From Allodiplogaster sudhausi (taxonomy: Eukaryota > Nematoda > Chromadorea > Rhabditida > Diplogasteridae), in NCBI GenBank assembly GCA_945643635.1, contig CALZFC010000067.1, positions 540,501-604,500 of the forward strand: a stretch of 64,000 nt of DNA, given 5' to 3'. The translations under genes and the position numbers were made by a program. This document shows, piece by piece, positions 35,789 to 49,388 of the stretch. Below the pieces are notes generated by a model, which saw only the letters and a list, made by a program, of their open reading frames with translations, did not search any database and had not been told where the DNA came from. Numbering within the stretch: position 1 is the first letter of the stretch; each line of letters starts with the position of its first letter.

Positions 35789-38700
35789 AAATATTTTTTT
35801 ACAAATAAAAACAATTAACAAGTTGGAGATGGTTGCCAGAGCGGATTCGGAGGAGAGATTTATCGACAGTCAGGACGCGATGAGAGCCAAGCTCGGACTC
35901 GCGCCACTCGAGCGATGAAAGGGAAAGGAACTTTTCAAGAACTTTCATCGTACTTTCCGTGATTTCTCAGTTATTCCTTGTCATTATCAAAATAATTCTT
36001 ACAATTAAGCTTTTTACGGCAATTTATACATTTTCTTTAAAGAAGTTCCTGGTTTTTTTCTTTATTATTGTTTTCCACGTCCACTCCATGCTTGTTCAGT
36101 TCAGTTATCACATAAATACGAAATCTGTGTACGAAATATTCTAACCAACGATTGACTTATTTAATGCTTCCATATAAGAAGAATAGAGCAACGGAAACTA
36201 CCTTTGCTTTACGTGAAAGGTTTAAAAACTTTAAAAATCTCATTAAAAAAATTATTTATCGCTCTACCTTATCGAATGAAGAACAGTTTTCCATTAGACT
36301 AACTTATAAAAATAAATGCTTATAGAATATTAGAATACATTTTCTTTCACTTTTCCTTAGTCTCTTAAATGAGAGGAAGAGAGATAGGGAAACAAGAATG
36401 AGCAAAGAAAGAGAAAAGAGGCAAGGATGCGGATAAAATGGCCCTAACAACAACAACTCAATAGCATGAAATATCGGTATTCAGTAACATTATTTTTATT
36501 CCAAAGAGGATAAGAAAAGGCGGTCTCGAACGAAACCGAACTGTTCAGAAATCCAGTCCACACAATGCATTTCTTGCTGGCACGCGTGGCAAAACCACCG
36601 CTCACGTCAGTTTGTTGGACGCAATTAACTTGACGGTGTTCATTGCGAACTTTCTTTAGTCATACATATATTTTAACGCTTGTTTCTAATTATTGTTTAG
36701 CGGCAATTATTTGTTTTTTAAGCTGTATAATGATTTATTTTTTTAATTAAATATAAAACCACGCGTAACAATTGCATCTTACTTTGCAGCCGCAGCCGTT
36801 TTGGCCCTCTCTCTTCTATCTTCTCTACGAATACACCCACGCCCCGTACGATTCTAAATACAATCATCCAATACAAGCTATACCCTTCCAAGAAATACAT
36901 AGGTGCTTTTTAGCAGTCCAAACCAGCTTCTCCCAAAACAGTCTTCTACCAACCGAAACATATCCGATCATTGGCTATCCTCGACGTTTCCTGCGCATAG
37001 GCATTTTACTTGCGCGATAAGCAGGATACAATAGTCCTTTGGCAGTGAGAGATTACTATTGGACACACAATTGGCAAGCTAACTGTCAGCTTATTTCACG
37101 CTTCCATTTCAGGAGAAAAGAGCTGTGGAAACCACCGCTGCTTCAGTGATGGCGAAAATTATAAATATACAATTTTTTTTAAATCATCTCGAAAACTTTT
37201 ATTATACTTTATCGAATACTGAGCAGTTGTTTTCAAAAATGAAAAATGAATTCCTCAAAGTAAGATAGTTTTTTTTTCTTTGTTTAGTGCCATGCTCCCT
37301 TACATGAACGAAACAAGGAGAGCCAGTGAGTGCATGAGACCAGAGGAAACAAGAAGATGAGAGGTGCAGAGAAAAAATGGCCTAAACTAAATCACCAATG
37401 ACCTGACATATAGTGTATCATTAACAATGTTTTAATTATAAAGGAAAACAGATCAGTGACGAAAGCGAATTCGAAGCCTGAAAGATAGCTTTCATTTGGC
37501 ATGAACGAGCATAAGCCGCCTGGTTGATACCGAACTGGCATCCCTTCAAATTTTTTGTTGTTGTTGTTGTTGCAATGATACAATCAATAATCCGCCCTTT
37601 ATCGCTGAACGGCGTTCAATAAAAAGATGCGCATTTAGTTGGACAGTAGATTTTTCTCGAATATTCCGATGAAATTCTGTATATCGTTAATGTAATTCTG
37701 TTCTCTCTATATTATGTCCTCCTTTCACTCATATCAATACTCTCGCTTTTCATTTCTCCTCTCCTCGATCTCTCATTGCATTTCTACTCTCTCGTTTCTC
37801 TCAAAAGCGCGCGCGGTCTCTCTCTATCTTGTCCTCTCGCTCTCTTTTCTCTCCCTCTTTCTCTATTTCTATCTCTCTCACTGACAGTGCTAATGTGATT
37901 GTCGAGACAAGACTAGTGAGAGAGAGATAGAAAGAGAGAGAAAGTGGACGATTCGTCAGCTTTTCTGTCCAGAACAGATTATCAATGGATATTTGTATTA
38001 TTTAAATTTTTGCTGATGGTTTTTATTTATACAGTTGAAGAAATTATTGAGCAGTATGTAAAAAAAAATGCATCGTATTAATTATTTTCATAATTTTTTC
38101 GAATTTCAGGAGTTATGTCACTCTCTCGGAATCGACAGTTTTCTGATCGCTCCACTTTCACTTTAATTGATACAGAATGATGTTCTGCAATCGTCTCAAA
38201 CCCCAATTAGATCCCCCTTCGAACCCTCACCTTGCAACTGCACACCGTAGGCCTGAATCAGACAGAGGAAGCATTGGTCGCTTTTTTTATTTTTCAAAAT
38301 ACATTTATGTATAATTATATTTTTATTTCTACTTCATTTAATGTTGAGCACGCTTCAATAAATTATAATATGTAAAATGAAGGAGAAAAAAGTACTGATA
38401 AAAATTTGAAAAAAATATGAAGCGACCCGTGTGCTTGATTGCAACATTGCAGGGAATGACAACGATGTCGCCGACTGCACAATTCAGACAAGTCAGGTGA
38501 AACTGTCTGTGTGTTCACTGATTTTGTGCCTCATTTTTTTTTATATTTACAAATCAACTACAAGAGGAAAAGATTGGAATTCTTATATCCCATGAATATT
38601 CGACTTCAAATATGCAGTTAAATTTGAAATCTTTTATGTTACAATGTAAATATGTATGGATCACGGTATGAAGCTCAGTCTGGTTACTGTAAAAGGATAA

Positions 38701-38951
38701 TGATATTGGAGAAGAGACAGACATAACACAGGGGGCTGTGAGTCATGTTTCCCCTTCAAAAGGCACTCTTTGATGTCTCTTCGTGATCTTCACAGGGATG
38801 TTGGTAACGCATTTATAAGATTCTCTCTGATCTCCCCAGATGCCGAGCAATTTGACGAATTTTGCATACTATACATATGTATACACATATCTTCAATTCT
38901 TCCTTCAGCTCTTTCATATCCTAATTTGGATCAGAGCACCAAAAATGGATA

Positions 38952-39394
38952 CCGTATTTTCTCTATTAGTACCCCCCCTTATTAGAACCCCCCCCCCTCT
39001 AATAGTACCCCCTCTGAAAATGCCATTGAAAAATAGAACCCCTCCATCTAGTAGAACCCCCCCCCCCTAAAATAGTACTTCCCCCAATAGTCTAGTACTT
39101 CAGCTCAAGATGTACCTCGTATAGATCCAAGAGGCATGGGGTGCTCTTACGAATGAACTAATGCCAAATTCATGATAAATCTGTTGTAAAACGGATATTC
39201 CAGTGATGATTCCATTGAATTCGGGCTACGATTCTCCTTTTTGTGGGAAAAAAATATTGTTATTAAACTGTGAGTGTTTCACATTGAAAAATAGTACCCC
39301 TCCCTCTAATAGAACCCCTCCCTCTAATAGTAACCCTCCCCCGCAAGGGTATTGAAAAATAGAACCCCCGGGGATACTAATAGAGAAAATACGG
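38952..39394. mobile_element. C-rich terminal-inverted-repeat element, copy 2, at the B/A junction
   Basis: Same family as 2288-2640: CCGTATTTTCTCTATTAG at the left, CTAATAGAGAAAATACGG at the right, TA on both sides (38950-38951, 39395-39396), and the same conserved core with repeated CCCTCTAATAG arrays. Family B sequence lies to its left and family A (CGGAAGTAACAGTATAACTA) begins immediately to its right, so the element marks the boundary of the two arrays. Confidence 0.8.
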
Positions 39395-42300
39395 TAGTCT
39401 TTTCGGAAGTAACAGTATAACTATAATTTGCTTACTGATAACATGAGGCGACGAGATGAAAACTGCCGTTCCGGCCCTGCCAACGTTTACTTGGCACCTT
39501 CAGGGCCGGCCTCGGCGCCAGGTTCCAAATTGAGCGAAAAAAATATCTTGTCGTAGACGTTATCAAGTATAGAAAAAATAGCCGCATCCGGGAAAAAACT
39601 TTCCTGATTAATAGAAAGGAAAGCCGTGAGTGAACTGCTGATTCGCTCGAGAATGAAAGGGGAAAATATAGTGAGTTGGTTAGGGAGAAAGAAAGAGGGA
39701 GAGAGATAAGAGGAGGAATATATAGAGAGAGAATGAGAGAGAGGGAGAGAAAGATGAAGAGAAAGAGATGGGGAGAGAGAGAACAGAGATAAACGAGTTA
39801 AATAGTAATGGAGAAAAAATTTCGCATTCCCAAACAGAGGCATACAATTTCCCACACGACTACTACATTTGCGAAAATGATTGAAAATTTGTAAAATTAT
39901 ATTTTTTTTAATGATTACTTATTCGTACATATTTTAACTGAAATTGGATTTATATTCTTTCAGTGGAAAACGACGCGCTTCTCGTCTTTTTCGCATACGT
40001 TCTCTGTTCATGCATTGTAAACTGGTGGAGAGCAATCTTTGCTTTCTCGGCTCTTTGTTGCCTGCGATGCTCTATTTGCTACCTGACGTGATTCCGTGGA
40101 TTTACTTGGTTAGTGCATTATAAAACCAGATTGCGAAACTCGTCTTTCGATGTGACCATGATTGAGTGATCACAATAAACATTGTCTATTAATGTTTCTT
40201 TTTGAATAAGATAAAAGCATTAAACATGATTTTTTTTAAAGTTACAGTATAACTATAATTTGCTTGCAGACACATGGTGAGGTAGCACCGTTGATGGTAA
40301 CTATCCTGCCATGCCCACGTTAATAGAGCTCTCGGCGCCAAAAAAAATATCTTGGTATAGACCTTACAAAATATAAAAGAGAATATTAAAAATTTATAAA
40401 ATTATATTTTGTCAATACACCCAAAGAGAAAGAGAAAGAGGGAAAAGAGGAATATACACATAGAGAGAGACAGTGAATGAGAATGAGAGAAAGGGAGCGA
40501 GAGAGATGAAGGAATAGAGTGAGAGAGAAAGGGAGCGAGAGCGAGAGAGAGAGCTAAAAAGGAAAGAGAACAAAGGCAAACGAGTTCGAGAAAAAGGACG
40601 AATTTTTTAAACATTTATTAAAGAGCATAAAAATTCTTGCATAAGATCAGCACATGCGAAAATGATGGTTATCACGTCGGTTAAAACGGCACGGTCTTCC
40701 CACGTTTATAGGTCCCGTTCACTTCCGGGCCTCGTCACCAAATTCAAAATTGAGCAAAAAATATTTTGGTGTAAACATTACCGTATTGAAAATAAACGAT
40801 TGAAAGATTCCTGTCGTGGGTGAATTGCTGATTCGCTCGAAAATGAGTGTGAAAATATAGAGAGTAGGTGAGCGAGAAAGAAGTTCGAGAGAAAGGGAGA
40901 AATTTTATTTTTTCACAGTCCAAAGAGAAGGATAAACTTATTTTTTAAAATAATTCCTTATTCGTCTTTTCATTCAAGATGAACAGAAAATCTTCTTTTA
41001 GTGAGAAACGACGCTCTTCTCTTCTTCTTTACTTACGTTCTCTGTTCATGCATTCTGAACTGGTGGAGAACTCATTGTCAGGAAACCGAAGATAGCTATC
41101 TTCGGTTTCCTGAGTCATTTTGCCGGCGATACTCTATTTGGCACCTGTCGTGATCCCGTGGTTTTACTAAGACATGTGAGTTATAAAACAGGCTGCTAAA
41201 CTGGCCCTTCGTTCGGATCCTGAATCCTCTCTAATAATTGAAAACAGAAGACCAATGATAACAGTTCCATTCTTGTCGCGTGGGTTCAGTTTTCAGATGA
41301 AATGGGTGAAAAAGGGTGCAGAACAGGATCTGAAAATCAGTCGATAAATCGATCCTACTCGTTTGTTTGAGTGTTTTATGACTGTGGATTGATTAGTCAT
41401 CATTGCAAACACGCGAGTGACAGAGAACTAGAAAGAAATGGCTGATGAAAAAAAATTTAAAAAATTCTAATATCGTTTGTTGTTATTCAATTTAAATGCA
41501 TGCGCGTATTAAAATTATTAGAAATTGTATCCTAGGTATCTCTACAATTATCACCTTCAAAGACGCAACAGACTTATTTACAGCAACCCAAATACATCTT
41601 CATATCAGCTAGTTCAGTGGCTCAATTTCTTACATGCCCTATCAAGACAACTGAAAGCAGCGGGTTTACAAATATGGTTTTTTACTTATTTTTTCCTCTT
41701 CTTGTTGCAGCATTTCAATAGCCTTCCGGCCTCTGTGCCACGTTCCAAATAGTGCGAAAAGAATGCCTTGGTGTAGACGCAACCAAGTATAGAGATTATC
41801 ATCACAATTTACATTCTTTTTGTCGAAAATCTGCGTTCTTCTCGTCTTCATCTCTTTCGTTCTCTGTTCATGCATTGTGAACTGGTGGAGAGCAGTCTTC
41901 AGTTTCCCGAGTCTGTTTTACCTGTATTTCTCTATTTGCCACATGATGTTGTCCCATAGTTTTACATGATAAGTGCATTATAAAATAGACTGCAAAATTG
42001 GCACTTCGCTGAATCTTGCTAATGGTAAATGAGGCCTGTCCCTTTAAGAATTGAAAAAAAGAATCGTGTTGAGTAGTGATAATCGTTCCCGGGGGCGAAA
42101 GGGAGAGAAAACCAAGAGGGAGAGGGAACATACATACATACAGAGAAATAAATAGAGAGAAACTAGAATTTTATTTCAATTTCTCTAATAATTATAAAAA
42201 GAATCGTGTAAAGAAATTGTAATCTTTCCCTTCATGTCGCCTACATTACCATTAGTCCTGTCTTCAGAGTAACTTTATAGAATAAACTTTCGGAATAAAA

Positions 42301-43247
42301 ACTAAAAATCAATCAAAAACGGATCATATTCGCATACTAATTGTAAGAGAGCTTATGATTCTGTGGATTGATGATCCATCTTTGCCGTCGTGGGGTGCGG
42401 TTAAGTCGACGACGCATAATAAGCAAGCCATAGAGCAACTGTAGACGTTGCCAAGCACAGAGATTATCGTTACACATAAAAAAGTTGCCGCATCCGAGGA
42501 AAAAGTTTTTCTGATTAATAAAGAAGGAAAGCTGTGGGCGAATTGCTGATTCGCTCGAGAATGAAAGAGAAAATTTAGAGCGTTGGTGAGGGAGAAAGAA
42601 AGAATGGAAACCGAGGAATAGAGAGAGAGAGAGAAAGCGAGCGAGAGCGAGAGAGACAAAAGAGTGAGAGAGAGCTTAAACGGAAGAGAACAAAGATCAA
42701 CGAGTACAACAGAAAGGTACATAAAAAAATTTTTTTCGCATTCCCAAACAGAGCCATAAAAATTCCTACAAGAGTACTCGCGAAAATTCTTTCTTTGAAA
42801 AAGACTTGTTCTTCTCTTACGTTATCTGTTCTTGCATTGCGAACTGCTGGAGAGCTATCTTTGGTTTCCCCAAGTCTTTTTTTTAACCTGCGATGCTCAA
42901 TTTGCCGCGTGACGCGACCCGTGGTTTTACTAAGATTAGTGCGTAATAAAACAGACTGCTTAATTAGCACTCCGATAACTTCTTCTTTATCTGTCCATTT
43001 AATAATAGAAAAAAAAATCATACAGTCAAAATGATTATCGTTCCGTTCCTGTCGCTAGGTCTTCAGAGGAAATTTGGAGAAATATTTTCGGAAAAGAAAG
43101 TAAAAATCAATAGATAAACCGGATCCAATTCGCATGCGAATTGTAAGAGTGCGTATTGATGATTCATCGTTGCCGTCGTGGCGGGCGGTCAAGTCAGCGA
43201 CGCCTAATAAGCGAGCCATGGGATGTATTCGCGTATATTGATGTATT

Positions 43248-43273
43248 CCTAAGCCTAAGCCTAAGCCTAAGCC
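43248..43273 (-). repeat. Interstitial nematode telomere repeat
   Basis: CCTAAG repeated four times plus CC; on the minus strand this is TTAGGC tandem repeats, the canonical nematode telomere unit. It interrupts a family A unit: the usual CGCAAGCCAACCACGCGAG block is replaced, and A sequence resumes within about 30 bp. At 26 bp it is too short to be a functional telomere. Confidence 0.85.
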
Positions 43274-43570
43274 AGAGATTATAAAAAAAAAGATAAAGAA
43301 TATGGCAAAATCGTTAATTTTTTCAATATAAATGCATATGTATACCAGTTTATTTTCATTAATTTTTATTGACTACTTCTTTAATTAATACCATCAGAGA
43401 TGCAGTTAAATTAATTGCAGAAGAGACAAGACCTCAATTAAGCAATTAAATGTCTCACTTTATTATATGCCCTGTCAACGCAACTGAAACCAGCTGGTTT
43501 GTAAAATGATTCTTTTCTCGTAATTTTCCTCTTGTTGCAGCAGCGGCACAAGCGATACAGAGGGGGGGGG

Positions 43571-44680
43571 TATATCGCCTACTCCAAGATATTTTTTCGC
43601 TCAATTTGGAACTTGGCGCCATGGCCCAGTAATGAACGGGACGGTAAAGTTGTGGAGATTTTGATTCCATTCCTGCAGCTACATCACCGCATGTCATCAG
43701 TAAGAAAATTATAGCTATACTGTTACTTTTTAAATCCTATTTTATCATTTTTTTTTATATTTGAAATGAATGTTTGGAAAACAATACTTGAGAAAACTTA
43801 ATGTTTGGAAGACAAACCGAGTCTTATTTTTTTTATATTTATCATTTGTGATGTTGCTGAATATTTATGAAAAAGAACATTAACCGCTGGTTTCAGTTGT
43901 GTGGACAGGGCATATAACAAATTGAAACATCGAAAATATTTATCAATGATCGCGCTCGAGTGTATGTATATAATTTAATTGAATATTTAAAGGTTGTAGC
44001 ATTGAGGGTGGTCAATAAAAGAAAGAAAACAAATAATATACATACGCATTTAAAGAAAATTGAATAAAAATGTATGATTTCGAACTCTTTAATCAATAAT
44101 ACGTCAGCCCTGTATTGAATTAGCTTGATATGTAGATTTTTCAATGATTAGAGCGACGAACTGCACACAGCGCAGAAAGTATAATATTTTTCCCGGCAGG
44201 CGAGAAGGTTCGTTTTGAAGTACACGGAAAAGGTACTTTCAAAACGAGTGTAGTAATAGGAAGACGAACTTTGAAGTTCCGTCGGAATTGATCACTTCAA
44301 AGTTCGTTTTGCGAGTGCGGGCAAAACGAACTTCCTGCGCTGTGTGTGGACCAATTTAGACACCGGAATACTTGATTCTTCATTGTTCTTTGTCTCTAAC
44401 GTTCTTTACTCGCGTGGCTTCTTCTATGGCTTGCATGCTAGGCGTCGCTGTGATGACCACCCGCCACGACGGCAGCAATGAATCATCAATACGCACACTT
44501 GCAATTCGCATTCAAAGAAGATCATCGCAGGTAACAAGGAGTCGGGAAAAATAAAGCAAGAACAGAGAAAGATAGAGAAGAAGGCGAGAAGAACGCCATT
44601 TTTCACTAAAAGAATATAAAATCCAAGCGCAGTGAAATGTGAATAACTATTTTAAAAAATTTATATAAAATTTTATGAAT
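43571..44680 (-). repeat. Inverted family A unit with a MITE insertion
   Basis: After a run of ten G at about 43561 the sequence switches to reversed A blocks: the reverse complement of the ATATCTTGG, GGCGCCAAGTTCCAAATTGAG and GCCCGTTCA blocks at 43580-43650, and the inverted diagnostic block at 43885-43918. It continues to a reversed TTCACTGTAATTGGATTTTATATTC block ending near 44650. Forward orientation resumes at the purine tract near 44690. A 183 bp inverted-repeat element sits inside at 44164-44346. Confidence 0.78.
44164..44346. mobile_element. 183-bp MITE with CACACAGCGCAG ends
   Basis: CACACAGCGCAG at the left and CTGCGCTGTGTG at the right are exact inverted termini. Inner inverted copies of AAGTTCGTTTTG are repeated several times (44218, 44298, 44325). 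It is inserted in an inverted family A unit and is non-coding. Confidence 0.7.
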
Positions 44681-45633
44681 ATATATGTACATAGAGAGAG
44701 ACTGAGAGAGAATGAGAGATAGATATAGAGATGAAGGAATAGAGAGGTTGTGAGAAAGAGGGAGAGAGAGCTTAAAAGGAAAAAGAACAAAGATAAACGA
44801 GTACGCGAAAAAAGGAGGAAAATTCTTTTTTCACAGAGGCATAAAAATTCCTAATCGAATACAACTTTTTGAATGATCACTAATTCGTGTGCTTGCTTTC
44901 ATTCTCTGTTAATGCCACCTGACGTGATCCCATGGTTTTTCTTGATAAGTGCGTTATAAAACAAGTAGCTAAAGTGGCCCATCGCTAACAATAAGGATTT
45001 CGATCCTACTCAATAAAAATTGAGAAAAGAAGACTAATGATAAGCGTTCCCTTCTTGTCGGTTGGATCCAGTCTTCATAGTTTATCTTGAGAAATACTTT
45101 CGGAACAAGAACTAAAAATCAATGGATAAACCTGATCCAATTCGCATGCGATTTGCAAGAGTGCTTATTGATGACTCATCGTCGGCCGTCGTGGCAAGTC
45201 AGCGACGCCTAATAAGCGAGCCATGGGATGCATTCGCAACCCAACCACGCGAGGGCGGAGAACTCTGAAATAAATGGCGAAAACTGGCTGCTGATATAAA
45301 AATTGATTAAAACGATTGCAATATCGTTATAAAGCAGGCTGCAAAATTGGCATGTCTTTTTCCTTCCTGTCACGTCTCTCTGATAATTGAAAAATGAATC
45401 ATGTGGACAAAATGATAATGGATCCCTTCTTGTAGCCTGGGTCTAGTCTTCATATGAAATGTGTGAAAAGGCATGGAACAGGATCCAAAAATCAATCGAT
45501 AAACCGATCCTATTCGTCTTTATAGAGCCAGATATGTATACAGAAAAAAAGAGAGCGAGAAAGAGCGAGAGGGAGGAAGAGATAGAGGAATAAAGAGTGA
45601 GAGAGAGAGAGAGAGAAAAGAGAGAGAGAGAGA

Positions 45634-45664
<31 letters not shown>

Positions 45665-48124
45665 CTTAAATGGACAGAGAGTAAGGATAACAGAGGTATA
45701 CAAATTAATGCACTAGTAAAATACCTGCGAGAATAATGGAGGATTTATAAAATTAACATTTTTTTATGATTACTGTCGATTTTATATTGTTTTTGTGAAA
45801 ACCGTTGCTCTTCTCGTCTTCTTATCCTTCGTTTTCTGTTCATGCATGTGAAATGGTGGAGTGCCATGTTCGGTTTGCCGAATCTTTTTTAGATGCGATG
45901 CTCAATTTGCCGCCTGACTCGTGGTTTTAGTTGATCAGGGTGTTATAAAAAAAAGGTTGCTAATTGCCAGTTGCTCGACTGCTGTGTCATGCTCTGTTAG
46001 TCTTTATCTCTAATAATTGAAAAAAAGAATCGTATAGACAAATGATAATCGTTAACTTCTCGTCGCTTGATTCCAGCCTTCAGAGGAAATTTGTAGAATA
46101 AACATTCGGAGAAGAAAGTTACAAAAAATCAATGGATAAACCGAATTCAATTCGCCTGCGAATTGCAAGTGTGCGTATTGATGATTCATCGTTGCCGTCG
46201 TGGCGTGCGGTCAAGTCAGCGACCATGGGATGCATTCGCAAGCCAACCACGCGAGGGCAGCGTAGCGGGTTTACGAATGTTGATTTTTTTTCTATATCTT
46301 GGTGTATACCAAGTATAGCTTCCTGATTAATAGAAAGGGAATGCCGCGGGTGAATTGATGAGTGAAAATATCAACACCTGCGAAGTGTTTGAAGAATTAT
46401 AAGTTATTTTTTTTCATATTTTAACTGTAATCGGGTTTATATTCTTTCTGTGAAAAAGACGCACTTCTTGTCTTTTTCTATTACGTTCTCTGTTCATGCA
46501 GAGTATCTTTGGTTTCTCGTTGTCCTTGCTACCTGCGCTGCTCTATTTGCAACCTGAATTGTTCCGGTTTTTTTTATGTCTTAGTATGTTTAAAGCAATC
46601 TATTAAATAGACCTCCCGTTAACTCTGTTCGTCGCCCTAATAACCATTAAATAGTCCGGCTACTCAATTTCTTATATGCCTTGACAACATAATTGAAACC
46701 AGCGGGTTTATGAATGTTGTTCTTTTTCTTATAATTTTTCTCTTTACTTATGGTTAGCATGTGATAAAGGTTTAAGCCATTGTTAGAGCTTTAATAATAT
46801 TAGAGCTTTAATAGTAATAATAAAAACAAGAATAACAATTAATAATAATAATATTACCAATAATCATAACTGTAATAATGATAATAATAATAATAATAGT
46901 TTTTCGAATAAAAAATAATTTAAAAACAAAAAGCAAAATCAGTATTTGATTACTGAACATGTTCAGTGATTCGGCGCCATCGGTTAAGACGGCACGGTCG
47001 GCCCTGAACACGTTTATTGGTCCCGTTCAGGTCCGGGCCTCGTCGCCAAGCTCCAAATTGAGCGAAAAAATATCTTGGTGTATACATTATAGAAAATAAA
47101 CAATTGAAAGTTTCCTGTCGTGGGTGAATTGCTGATTCGCTTGATAATGAAAGTGAAAATATAGATAGGAGCTGAGCGAGAAAGATGTTCGAGAGAAAGG
47201 GAGAAATTTTTACTTTTTTTTTCACATTCCAAAGTGAGGGATAAACTTTTTTTAAATAATTACTTATTCGTCTTTTCAATCAAGATGAACAGAAAAACTT
47301 CTTTTAGTGAAAAAACGGCGCTCTTCTCTTCTTCTTCACTTACTTTCTCTCTTCATGCATTCTGAATTCTAGAGAGCGATCTTTCGCATCGCGAGTCTTT
47401 GCTAATTGTAAGTGCGATGCTCTGCCGGCCACCTGCCGTGATCCCGTGGTTTTACTAATACTTGAGAGTTATAAATCAGGCTGCAAAACTGGCCCTTCGC
47501 TACGATCCTGATATGACTCTCTAATAATTGAAAACAGAAGACCTGTGATAACCGTTCCCTTCTTGTCCAGTCTTCAGATGAAGTGGGTGAAAAAGGGTGC
47601 AGAACGGGATCTGAAAATCAGTCGATAAATCGATCCTACTCGTTTTTTAGAGTGTTTTATGACTGTGGATCGATTAGTCATCGTTGCAAGCGAGTAGCAG
47701 ACAAGTAGAAAGAAATGGCTGACGATTAAAAAAATTAATTAAACATTCCGAGATCGTTAGTTGTTATTCAATTTTAAATGCATAAACTCACTATTTGTAA
47801 TCAAATAATTTTTTTAGATGATTGTTTATTCGTAGTTTCACTGTACTTTGATTTTATATTCTTTTTGTGAAAACCGTCGCCACTTCTTGCCTTCTTTTCT
47901 ATCGTTTTCTATTCATGTATTGTGAATTGGTGGAGAGCTATCATCGTTTTTCCGACTTTTTCTTACCTGAGCTGCTCTCTTTCATCCCGTGGTTTTACAA
48001 GGATTAGCGCGTAATAAAGCAGACTGCTAAATTGGCACTCCGTTGATTCTAAGCGTCTTCAGAGAAAATTAGGAGAAATGTTTTCGGTAAAGTATGTAAC
48101 CCCCTCAAGCATAGATTCCAGGTA

Positions 48125-49224
48125 CAGCCCCGCCCAGGATCTTGGTACCAAGGACGCGTCGGACGAGTCGGACGCGTCCAAATGCATCCTCGTTCATAAC
48201 TATTGTTCTAGGAAAAACTAAAATATTTTAAATGGTACATTAGGTTGCTTATAGAGAGGGGGTGCTACTATAAAAAAATCGATAATTTCTAATCATTTGA
48301 TAAGGAGTTATCAGTTTTTGCCTATAAAAAATTTAATTTCAAATATTTTTAAACAAAATTTCTCCTGTACCATTTTTTTGTCTCTACACACATCCCCAAA
48401 TAATAAAATTAAAGATTGTATCATTGATAACGGAAATCGATAAATGAGAACTTATCACGCATTTTCATAAAGATTCGCCTTACGATTCTGAATCTAATTC
48501 TATAATCAGTTTTCAACAGAATGTGCCGGTTAACAATGTATTTTTGATTGTGTGTACTTTGCAAGACTTTCTTCAGAAAGAACATGGGCAGGGAGGCCTA
48601 GCAGGCCGAGGGGGCGGGGCCTAACCCTTTTTTTCTCTGCCTGTGCTATTTCGCTACCTCAAACTTGGGTAATTAAACCGAAGACGAAAAGGGAGCGCGC
48701 TAAATTTCTGAGTATCAATGCTTGCGTAGCAACCTAGATTTGGACGCATCATACCGAGCCAGACAATGGGGAATCCTGAAGAAAGACTTGCAAAGTACAC
48801 ACAATCAAAAATGTTGTTAACCGGCACTTTCTCTTGAAAACTGATTACATAATTAGATTCAGAATCGTAAGGCGAATCTTTACATCATATGAACATGAGT
48901 GATAAGGTCTCAGTTATCGATTTCCGTTATCAATGATAAAATCTCTTATATTATTATTTGTGGATATGAGTAGAGACAAAATAATGGTACAGGAACAATT
49001 TCATTGAAAAATATTTAAAATTAAATTTTTTATAGGCAAAACCTTATCAAATGATTAGAAATTATCGATTTTTTTAAATAGTAGCACCCGCTCTCTATAA
49101 GCAACCTAATGTACCATTTTAAATATTTTAGTTTTTCCTAGAACAATAGTTATGAACGAGGATGCATTTGGACGCGTCCGACTCGTCCGACGCGTCCTTG
49201 GTACCAAGATCCTGGGCGGGACTG
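48125..49224. mobile_element. Fold-back element with 450-bp inverted arms
   Basis: The left arm 48125-48576 and right arm 48776-49224 are inverted copies along their length, around a loop of about 200 bp (48577-48775). The termini are CAGCCCCGCCCAGGATCTTG and its reverse complement with CAGTCCC, flanked by TA at 48123-48124 and 49225-49226. The arms include a GGACGCGTCGGACGAGTCGG stretch near the tip and end internally in GTGTGTACTTTGCAAGACTT. The loop is GC-rich (AGGCCTAGCAGGCCGAGG) with no credible transposase frame. CAG...CTG ends plus TA duplication resemble Tc1/mariner-type elements; it is non-autonomous. Confidence 0.82.
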
Positions 49225-49239
49225 TATATACGTGTCTAT

Positions 49240-49388
49240 AAGACAATTAGGGGGGGGCACTATTGGAGGGGGGGGGGGGGGTTCTATTAGAGGGAGGGGT
49301 ACTATTTTTCAATACCCTTGCTAGAGGGGGGTACAATTAGAGGGGGGGGGTTCTAATAGAGGGAGGGGCACTAATAGAGAAAATACGG
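49240..49388 (-). mobile_element. Truncated C-rich element
   Basis: G-rich arrays (GGGCACTATTGGAGGGG, GTTCTATTAGAGGGAGGGG) end in CTAATAGAGAAAATACGG followed by TA at 49389-49390. This is the right end of the same family; the left terminus and the conserved core are missing. It directly follows the fold-back element that ends at 49224, so the two are adjacent or the fold-back insertion and loss events overlapped. Confidence 0.7.

Larger units (their letters stand above)
24470..38949 (+). repeat. Family B repeat array
   Basis: Between the two A blocks, a different set of blocks recurs in the same orientation. AGAGCAGTGGAAACCACC followed by TATGCTTTTGTGAAGG lies near 25821, 26231, 30014, 33730, 36185 and 37111, followed by TATTTTTATTTCTACTTTATT and (C/T)TTGTAAAATTAAG. 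Others are CTCAGTTACATGAGCGAAAG (24945, 29075, 36355, 37300), a GCAACATTGCAG...GCAACGATGTCGCCGAC block (26530, 30230, 30525, 38440), an ATTAACTTGACGGTGTTCAT-like block (27460, 36620), and a GCTAAAACATATCCGATCA block (27270, 35055, 36955). Purine tracts occur near 25328-25400, 27494-27600, 29430-29770 and 32806-32960. Units have drifted and no frame is conserved, so family B looks like non-coding or long-dead sequence. Confidence 0.75.

Noticed and set aside
35482..35808. 108-codon plus-strand frame after a TTTCAG site
   Set aside because: It includes a CT tract and two 34-bp direct repeats, and the B copy at 32344 does not preserve the peptide.
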